DNA of 11,294 nucleotides, taken from NCBI GenBank assembly GCA_945876155.1, contig CAMCMW010000023.1, positions 1 through 11,294 of the forward strand, written 5' to 3'. Below, piece by piece: positions 6,608 to 11,294 of the stretch (position 1 is its first letter; the number at the start of each line of letters is the position of its first letter). The stretch comes from an uncultured Ruminococcus sp. (GTDB lineage: Bacteria; Bacillota; Clostridia; Oscillospirales; Ruminococcaceae). The notes beneath the pieces were generated by a model. The model ran no database searches. It was not told the origin of the DNA and saw only the letters and a program-made list of their open reading frames with translations. The position numbers were made by a program, and so were the translations under genes.

Positions 6608-7606
6608 TTAAATCTCAACAGTAACGATAAATCCGTCCACATTGTTTCCGGAGATAGTATAGTTTTTGTCTGACGGAACAGGGATATCTGTATTTGCTGA
6701 CGGATCAGCCGGAACGTAGTACATCTCATACTTCTTTTCTGTACCTGAAACCTTAAGATGTTCGCCGTCGCTGGTATGATTTTTCAGCTCATTGATATAT
6801 TCCTCAAGACAGAGGTCATTTTCCTTCATATAAAGCGCATGAGGAACGCCTACATATCTGAACTTGTATGTGCTTGAATCAATTCCGGTCTTATCCTCCT
6901 TGCCCTCAGGGTATCTGAGAATAAATCCGTAATTTGCACAGTTGTCATTTATCCATGAGTAATCGCCGTCCGGAGTGTAGTAATATGAATTTTCTCCCTC
7001 AGGGAATATGCCAAGGTCAAAATTCAGTCCGGTGTGATATTCAGAATATCCGCCCTTGATGTCGGTATCAGTCATTTCGTCCTGTTCTTCCTTTGTGCGG
7101 TATCCCGAAATTACCATTATATCAGTGTTTCCGGTTTTTGCATAATATGCGTCCATCATGGTATTCAATGCGGAAATAGTCTTTGACGCAAGGCTTATCT
7201 CATAATCCCTGAACTGGTAACTGTCAGACGCCATTTCGTAAATCGGAGTAATACCCGATTCCTCTTCGGACGCCGGGAAAGAATACTCATGCTCCTTGTT
7301 GACCAGTATCAGATCACCGGTATAAATCTCATTAGGCATTGCACTTACTGAAGTATATATGGTTTCAGTATCGTCAGGAACAGAATCATCAGTTTTTTCA
7401 TCACTGCTGCTTTTGCTGTCTGACTTTTCATTATCCTTTTCTTCCTTTGAAGATGTAGGAATAACAGATGATTCATCTGTCTTTTTGTCATTTCCGCAGG
7501 ACTTGCAGCATGAAACAAGCAGGATAATCAGTACTATAAATACTGCTGCCACTCCTACAATCCTGTCATATCTTACACGATAGCGTTTTCTTTTTGTATT
7601 GCTCAT
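6608..7606 (-). CDS. Membrane-anchored VanY/M15B-like (D-Ala-D-Ala carboxypeptidase family) protein, probably non-catalytic
   Basis: 332 aa. A basic N-terminus precedes a single membrane segment (about 16-33), then CCKSCG and a Ser/Asp/Glu/Lys-rich linker (about 37-85); the bulk should face outward at the cell wall. The M15B domain (about 90-275) is recognisable from ISGYRTKEEQ (166-175), GGYSEYHTGLNFDLG (185-199), FILRYPEGKED (228-238) and FRYVGVPHALYM (249-260) before LEEYINEL. A small beta-rich tail (about 283-332) follows. Active members have SxHxxGxAxD and EPWH before xRYVG. Here the first motif is SEYHTGLNFD (Tyr190 in place of His, His191 shifted by one, Asp197 kept), and EPWH is replaced by STYK (Ser245, Lys248). 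Two zinc ligands and the catalytic Glu thus seem lost, so it may bind rather than cut peptidoglycan stems. Own promoter and terminator, monocistronic; AAAGGAAAG lies upstream of the ATG. Confidence 0.85.
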   Translation of the reverse strand: MSNTKRKRYRVRYDRIVGVAAVFIVLIILLVSCCKSCGNDKKTDESSVIPTSSKEEKDNEKSDSKSSSDEKTDDSVPDDTETIYTSVSAMPNEIYTGDLILVNKEHEYSFPASEEESGITPIYEMASDSYQFRDYEISLASKTISALNTMMDAYYAKTGNTDIMVISGYRTKEEQDEMTDTDIKGGYSEYHTGLNFDLGIFPEGENSYYYTPDGDYSWINDNCANYGFILRYPEGKEDKTGIDSSTYKFRYVGVPHALYMKENDLCLEEYINELKNHTSDGEHLKVSGTEKKYEMYYVPADPSANTDIPVPSDKNYTISGNNVDGFIVTVEI

Positions 7607-7645
7607 TAGAAGTTATCTTTCCTTTCTTTAAATCTTACTCTTATT

Positions 7646-7674
7646 ATAATATCACATTTTATTCTGAATGTAAA
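7646..7674 (-). promoter_or_regulatory. Probable promoter of the VanY-like gene
   Basis: On the - strand: TTTACA (7669-7674), a 17-base spacer and TATTAT (7646-7651). A TATAAT shifted by three bases (7643-7648) is also present but would need a 20-base spacer. Transcription would start about 30 bases before the ATG. Confidence 0.6.
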
Positions 7675-7786
7675 CAGAAATATGAAGAATAAAATGTTTT
7701 TTTGCATTATTTTAAATAAAATTGTATAAAATATGTACCGAAAGCAAGTCTGTATTGTGCATTGATAACAAATATTATTATAGCTA

Positions 7787-7815
7787 TTGACAATTCTGAA
7801 AAAAAGGTGTATCAT
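7787..7815 (+). promoter_or_regulatory. Sigma-A promoter of glnN
   Basis: TTGACA (7787-7792), a 17-base spacer and TATCAT (7810-7815). Transcription would start near 7822, giving a leader of about 95 nt that holds the hairpins at 7836-7900. No GlnR/TnrA-like palindrome was seen around it. Confidence 0.8.
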
Positions 7816-7835
7816 ATAAACACAAATTAAATTTA

Positions 7836-7855
7836 TTGAAACAATGGCGTTTCAA
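7836..7855 (+). promoter_or_regulatory. Leader hairpin of glnN, candidate antiterminator (ANTAR-like hexaloop)
   Basis: Perfect 7-bp stem TTGAAAC/GTTTCAA closing a six-base loop AATGGC (7843-7848). Its 3' arm and part of its loop (7847-7855) are also the 5' arm of the terminator just downstream, so the two structures are mutually exclusive. The loop has A at position 1 and G at position 4, the pattern known for RNA hairpins bound by ANTAR-domain antiterminators (EutV, NasR). Those targets normally have two such hairpins; no first hairpin was found between here and the promoter. The structure is seen; the ANTAR link is inference. Confidence 0.6.
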
Positions 7856-7900
7856 CAGCAGGACAATAAAATTATCTGCTGTTGGAGCGCTTTTTATTTT
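7847..7900 (+). terminator. Intrinsic terminator (attenuator) in the glnN leader
   Basis: The arms GCGTTTCAACAGCAG (7847-7861) and CTGCTGTTGGAGCGC (7876-7890) pair over 15 bp with two G-U contacts and no bulge, around a 14-base loop, followed by TTTTTATTTT (7891-7900). It ends just before the glnN ribosome site and downstream of the glnN promoter, so unless it is prevented from forming it should stop transcription before the gene. Confidence 0.87.
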
Positions 7901-7902
7901 AA

Positions 7903-7908
7903 AGGAGG
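7903..7908 (+). promoter_or_regulatory. Ribosome binding site fixing the glnN start
   Basis: AGGAGG seven bases before the ATG at 7916. It decides against the earlier in-frame ATG at 7844, which lies in a hairpin loop and has no Shine-Dalgarno sequence. Confidence 0.92.
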
Positions 7909-7915
7909 ATTTTTT

Positions 7916-10012
7916 ATGTCAGAAGTTCAGACAGTGGCAGATTATTTTGGCTGTAATGTATTCAGCGATACGGTGATGAGAGCAAGGCTGCCGAAAAATA
8001 TTTACAAGTCAGTAATCAAAACAAAGAAAATGGGAGTACCGCTTGATGACGATGTTGCCAACGTAGTTGCAAACGCAATGAAGGACTGGGCAATCGAAAA
8101 GGGTGCTACACATTATACACACTGGTTCCAGCCTATGACAGGTATCACAGCTGAAAAGCACGACGCTTTTATTACTCCTACTGAAGACGGCAATGTAATC
8201 CTTGAATTTTCAGGCAAGGAACTTGTAAAGGGTGAGCCTGACGCATCTTCATTCCCTTCCGGCGGACTGAGAGCAACATTCGAGGCAAGAGGCTATACAG
8301 CATGGGACCCGACATCCAACGCTTTCGTTAAGGACAATACATTATATATCCCTACAGCATTCTGCTCATATACAGGAGAAATTCTTGATAAAAAGACTCC
8401 TCTTCTCCGTTCAATGGAGGTTGTAAACGAACAGGCACTGAGAATTTTAAAGCTTTTCGGAAACACAACAGCTACAAGAGTTACAACAACAGTAGGTCCT
8501 GAGCAGGAATACTTCCTTGTTGACAAGAAGTACTACGACCAGAGAAAGGACCTTATCCTTACAGGCAGAACACTTTTCGGTGCAATGGCTCCAAAGGGAC
8601 AGGAACTTGAAGACCACTACTTCGGAAACATCAAGCAGAGAGTATCCGACTTCATGAAGGATCTTGACTGCGAACTGTGGAAACTGGGCATCTACGCAAA
8701 GACAAAGCATAACGAGGTTGCTCCTGCACAGCACGAGCTTGCACCTGTATTTACTACATCAAACATTGCCGCTGACCACAATCAGCTGACAATGGAAATT
8801 ATGAAGAAGACTGCATTAAAGCACGGTCTTGTTTGTCTGCTCCACGAAAAGCCATTTGCAGGCGTTAACGGTTCAGGTAAGCACAACAACTGGTCAATTT
8901 CTTCCAACGACGGTCAGAACCTTCTTGATCCGGGCGATACACCAATGGAGAATATGCAGTTCTTAACATTCCTCTGCGCTATCATCAAGGGCGTTGACGA
9001 ATACGCTCCGCTGCTGAGAATTTCTGCTGCATCTGCCGGAAATGACCACAGACTGGGTGCAAACGAAGCTCCTCCGGCTATCATTTCAATGTTCCTCGGT
9101 GATGAACTTCAGAACGTTCTCGATGCAATCGAAAATGATACAGCTGTAACTGCAAATTCCGACAAGACTTTTGAAATCGGTGTTGACGCACTTCCTAACT
9201 TCCCGAAGGACGCAACAGACAGAAACAGAACTTCACCTTTCGCATTCACAGGCAACAAGTTCGAGTTCAGAATGCTGGGTTCTGCCGATTCAATCTCCTG
9301 TACAAACGTTATGATGAATACTATCGTTGCACAGGTACTCAGCGAATTTGCTGACGAGCTTGAAAAGGCTGACGACTTCAAGTCTGCTCTCAAGGCACTC
9401 CTAAAAAAGACAATCAAGGAACACAAGAGAGTTATCTTCAACGGCAACGGCTATTCAGATGAATGGATTGCTGAGGCTGAAAAGAGAGGTCTGCCGAACC
9501 TTGTTTCAACTGTTGACGCTCTTCCTCACTACGTTGACGAAAAGTACGTTGCAATGTTTGAAAAGTTCAAGGTTTACTCAAAGACTGAGATTACTTCAAG
9601 AATGGACATTCTCCTTGAAAACTACAGCAAGGTAATCAACATTGAGGCACTTACAATGCTTGACATGGCTAAGAAGTCCATTCTCCCTGCTGCTATCGAG
9701 TACACAAAGGAAGTATGCGACACAGTTGCATCTATGAAGGCTGCCGGTGTTGACGCTGCACTTGAAGTTTCAATCGCAAACAAGCTTTCAGGTCTTACAG
9801 TTTCACTCAGCAAGGCTATTGACAATCTTGATGCAAAGAGAATTGCCTCCAAGGACTACGAAGACGACGTTCTCAAGCTTGCAAGATACTACAGAGATGA
9901 AATCTTCGCTGATATGCAAAGTCTCCGTGCAGTTGCTGATGAGCTTGAAATGTGTATCCCTGAAAAGAACTGGCCATTCCCGACATATACTGACCTTCTC
10001 TTTATGGTTTGA
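7916..10012 (+). CDS. glnN: Glutamine synthetase type III
   Basis: Cytosolic enzyme making glutamine from glutamate, ammonia and ATP, the main ammonia-assimilation step. The product is 698 aa, the length of the GSIII class (GSI and GSII are far shorter). Class hallmarks: [21 protein letters not shown] (about 106-126, N-terminal GSIII region), [11 protein letters not shown] (193-203, metal-binding Glu pair), [19 protein letters not shown] (261-279), [13 protein letters not shown] (286-298) and [18 protein letters not shown] (310-327), followed by the FEFRMLGS region. The start at 7916 gives the conserved [12 protein letters not shown] opening. It stands alone between its own promoter/attenuator and a strong terminator. 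Control by the leader terminator is expected; the stimulus, presumably nitrogen or glutamine status, is inferred. Confidence 0.97.
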   Translation: MSEVQTVADYFGCNVFSDTVMRARLPKNIYKSVIKTKKMGVPLDDDVANVVANAMKDWAIEKGATHYTHWFQPMTGITAEKHDAFITPTEDGNVILEFSGKELVKGEPDASSFPSGGLRATFEARGYTAWDPTSNAFVKDNTLYIPTAFCSYTGEILDKKTPLLRSMEVVNEQALRILKLFGNTTATRVTTTVGPEQEYFLVDKKYYDQRKDLILTGRTLFGAMAPKGQELEDHYFGNIKQRVSDFMKDLDCELWKLGIYAKTKHNEVAPAQHELAPVFTTSNIAADHNQLTMEIMKKTALKHGLVCLLHEKPFAGVNGSGKHNNWSISSNDGQNLLDPGDTPMENMQFLTFLCAIIKGVDEYAPLLRISAASAGNDHRLGANEAPPAIISMFLGDELQNVLDAIENDTAVTANSDKTFEIGVDALPNFPKDATDRNRTSPFAFTGNKFEFRMLGSADSISCTNVMMNTIVAQVLSEFADELEKADDFKSALKALLKKTIKEHKRVIFNGNGYSDEWIAEAEKRGLPNLVSTVDALPHYVDEKYVAMFEKFKVYSKTEITSRMDILLENYSKVINIEALTMLDMAKKSILPAAIEYTKEVCDTVASMKAAGVDAALEVSIANKLSGLTVSLSKAIDNLDAKRIASKDYEDDVLKLARYYRDEIFADMQSLRAVADELEMCIPEKNWPFPTYTDLLFMV

Positions 10013-10045
10013 TTTATACCTCATATTTTATACCTCTTATATTTA

Positions 10046-10080
10046 AAGCTTCCCCGGATTTATCCGGGGAAGCTTATTTT
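10046..10080. terminator. Terminator between glnN and the convergent HAD gene
   Basis: Perfect 13-bp stem AAGCTTCCCCGGA/TCCGGGGAAGCTT (arms 10046-10058 and 10063-10075) with a TTTA loop, followed on the + strand by ATTTT. It is GC-rich and strong; on the - strand the U run is shorter, but it can probably serve both genes. Confidence 0.9.
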
Positions 10081-10089
10081 GGGTATAAA

Positions 10090-10740
10090 TCAGCAATTTC
10101 TTAAAATATCAATCACGTCAGAAAGACAGTCTGCTTTTGCGTAAAGCATGGACATGGTTTCTTCGTCCGGCTGTGACAGGTCAGGAACCATTATCGGTTT
10201 GCAGCCTGCACGGTACGCCGAAAGTATGCCGTTGGGAGAGTCCTCAAGAGCAGCACACTCCTCCGGCGGAAGTCCCAGTTCCTCAGCGGCTTTAAGGTAA
10301 ATATCCGGCGCTGGCTTGCCGTTTTCAACCATTGGTCCGCAGATTATTTTGTCAAAATACTCAAATACTCCAACCTTTTTAAGATACATCTCAGTTCTCT
10401 CATAATCAGTTGCAGTGGCAACGGCAATGGAGAATTTTCCTTTAAGGTATTCAAGAAGTTCGTCAAGACCTTTTTTCTTTTCAATGCCGTTTTCTCTTAT
10501 GTAATCATTCATAAGCTCAATTCGCCTTGAACGTATTGCCCTGTAGTCAAAATCCTCTCCGAAAATCCCCTGGAGCTTTGGTATTGCATATTTCGCCGCA
10601 AGACTGCGGATTCCCAGAACGTGTTCCGTTTTCATGTCAAAACCGTACTCCCCTGCTGCTTTTATCCAGAAACGTTTCAGCAGCTTTTCTGTGTCAAGCA
10701 TAAGACCGTCCATATCAAAAATAACACCTTTTATATCCAT
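10090..10740 (-). CDS. HAD-superfamily phosphatase / beta-phosphoglucomutase-like hydrolase
   Basis: Cytosolic hydrolase of 216 aa from the HAD-IA group. Motif I is DMDGLMLDTE with nucleophile Asp9 and acid/base Asp11; motif II is VATAT (Thr109 or Thr111); motif III is Lys142 in NGKPAPDIYL; motif IV is EDSPNGI (Glu166, Asp167). A helical cap lies between motifs I and II (about 15-90). This layout is shared by beta-phosphoglucomutases and small-metabolite phosphatases, so the substrate is unknown. The start at 10740 begins the conserved MDIKGVIFDMDG and has AGAGGAG upstream; the frame extends 18 codons further without support and would run over the promoter. It has its own promoter, divergent from the next gene, and ends against the shared terminator. 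Confidence 0.9.
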   Translation of the reverse strand: MDIKGVIFDMDGLMLDTEKLLKRFWIKAAGEYGFDMKTEHVLGIRSLAAKYAIPKLQGIFGEDFDYRAIRSRRIELMNDYIRENGIEKKKGLDELLEYLKGKFSIAVATATDYERTEMYLKKVGVFEYFDKIICGPMVENGKPAPDIYLKAAEELGLPPEECAALEDSPNGILSAYRAGCKPIMVPDLSQPDEETMSMLYAKADCLSDVIDILRNC

Positions 10741-10762
10741 ACTGATTCTCCTCTCACTGTTT

Positions 10763-10791
10763 ATTATACAATACTCCGGCTGCTTTTTCAA
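10763..10791 (-). promoter_or_regulatory. Promoter of the HAD gene
   Basis: On the - strand: TTGAAA (10786-10791), a 17-base spacer and TATAAT (10763-10768). Transcription would start close to the AGAGGAG ribosome site, giving a very short leader. Confidence 0.78.
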
Positions 10792-10859
10792 CACCGTTTT
10801 GTGAGATTACCCCTCAGAAAAATTTTCACAGAAATTTTAAAAAAATCGCAAAAATTAAA

Positions 10860-10888
10860 TTGTATTTTAAGAAATAATATGATATAAT
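10860..10888 (+). promoter_or_regulatory. Promoter of the S26-like gene (extended -10)
   Basis: TTGTAT (10860-10865), a 17-base spacer and TATAAT (10883-10888), preceded by TGA, which makes a TGn extended -10. It is divergent from the HAD promoter, with about 70 bases between the -35 boxes. Confidence 0.8.
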
Positions 10889-10921
10889 AAACTGTAAGAA
10901 TATATTCTGGAGGAATAAAAT

Positions 10922-11294
10922 ATGGCAAAGAACAAAAGACTCGGCGTTTCCGTTTTCGTTGTTATCCTGACAATTATTATGGCTTTATCTGTTATTTTTA
11001 CTTTCAGTATCAGCTATATGTTCAGCTCTGACGGCGTTTCAGGAAAGCTCTTCGGCAAGTATATATATATAATGGACACTGCCGATATGCAGCCTGAAAT
11101 TGACAAGGGTTCAGCAGTAATTTCTGATGAGGACGGTATTGCTGTTCTTATCGAGGGCAACGTTATCCTTTTCAAAAACGGAAAACGTGAAAATGTTATG
11201 AGAATACGTGAGGTTGTACATAACACGGACAGTACAGTCTACAGCGTTTCTCCTGACTCAGCACCTGAAAAGACTATTGAAATCTCAAAGGACA
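10922..11294 (+). CDS. Partial membrane protein resembling S26 signal peptidase, catalytic residues apparently missing (3' end outside window)
   Basis: Open from ATG 10922 to the window edge, 124 residues seen; GGAGGA (10909-10914) lies seven bases upstream and a promoter before that. A short basic start (MAKNKR) is followed by one membrane segment (about 8-32), and the rest should lie outside. The region KYIYIMDTADMQPEIDKGSAVIS (47-68) resembles the SMxP box of signal peptidases, and EGNVILFKNGKRENVMRIREV (78-98) resembles the GDVI-F...HRI stretch of SipW-like (S26B) members. The catalytic Ser position holds Asp55 and the His position holds Met93, so proteolysis is unlikely. A generic anchored beta-rich protein of another family is possible. 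Six TA repeats (11060-11071) lie inside the frame. Confidence 0.6.
   Translation, partial: MAKNKRLGVSVFVVILTIIMALSVIFTFSISYMFSSDGVSGKLFGKYIYIMDTADMQPEIDKGSAVISDEDGIAVLIEGNVILFKNGKRENVMRIREVVHNTDSTVYSVSPDSAPEKTIEISKD

Noticed and set aside
6457..6729. 90-codon open frame on the - strand crossing the VanY-like gene's terminator
   Set aside because: It runs through a strong intrinsic terminator, overlaps the VanY-like gene in another frame, and shows no start signal or recognisable family.
7606..7815. 69-codon open frame on the - strand upstream of the VanY-like gene
   Set aside because: It is AT-rich intergenic sequence with a low-complexity Phe/Ile/Arg product, it overlaps the promoters of two genes, and it has no ribosome site.
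7800..7835. First hairpin of a canonical two-hairpin ANTAR target
   Set aside because: I tried each G in this stretch as loop position 4 with A at position 1; none gave a stem longer than one base pair, so only the second-type hairpin is claimed.
11060..11071. (TA)6 tract inside the S26-like gene as a phase-variation switch
   Set aside because: Six dinucleotide repeats are short and simply encode Tyr-Ile-Tyr-Ile; there is no further support for slippage control.

Overview
The window looks like a chromosomal segment from a low-to-mid GC Gram-positive gut or rumen Clostridia member, most likely Ruminococcaceae (Ruminococcus or a close relative). This rests on the mix of genes: a type III glutamine synthetase, a glcT/licT-ptsG-ptsH-ptsI operon, a VanY-like wall protein with an acidic linker, AGGAGG-type ribosome binding sites and sigma-A-type promoters. 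The genus is inferred from family resemblance alone. There is no sign of mobile elements, CRISPR arrays, rRNA or tRNA genes.

Layout, left to right. (1) 1-1210, + strand: the 3' end of a TIM-barrel protein resembling clan GH-A glycoside hydrolases, closing on a perfect bidirectional terminator. (2) 1260-6440, - strand: one sugar-uptake operon, read as promoter, RNA antiterminator target overlapping a terminator, LicT/GlcT-family antiterminator, glucose-family EIICBA permease, HPr, Enzyme I. It encodes a nearly self-contained glucose-type PTS plus its own regulator. (3) 6559-7674, - strand: a monocistronic membrane-anchored VanY/M15B-like protein with its own promoter and terminator; key metal and catalytic residues are replaced. 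(4) 7787-10080, + strand: type III glutamine synthetase (glnN) behind a sigma-A promoter and a leader with a strong intrinsic terminator and a competing hairpin. (5) 10090-10791, - strand: a HAD-superfamily phosphatase. (6) 10860-11294, + strand: the start of a membrane protein resembling S26 signal peptidases but apparently lacking the catalytic Ser and His.

How the parts work together. Phosphate would flow from PEP through EI (His188) and HPr (His15) to EIIA and EIIB (Cys476) and onto the incoming sugar. The antiterminator carries the PRD histidines through which EIIB and HPr control this family, and its RNA target sits upstream of its own gene, giving positive autoregulation of the whole operon. 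glnN appears controlled by transcription attenuation, so two of the main transcription units here are governed by conditional termination rather than visible repressor operators.

Stretches over 300 bases without a gene: 6267-6607 holds the VanY-like gene's terminator, the PTS operon promoter and the RAT/terminator; nothing recognisable is seen in 6441-6558. 7607-7915 holds two divergent promoters and the glnN attenuator; nothing is recognised in 7675-7786.
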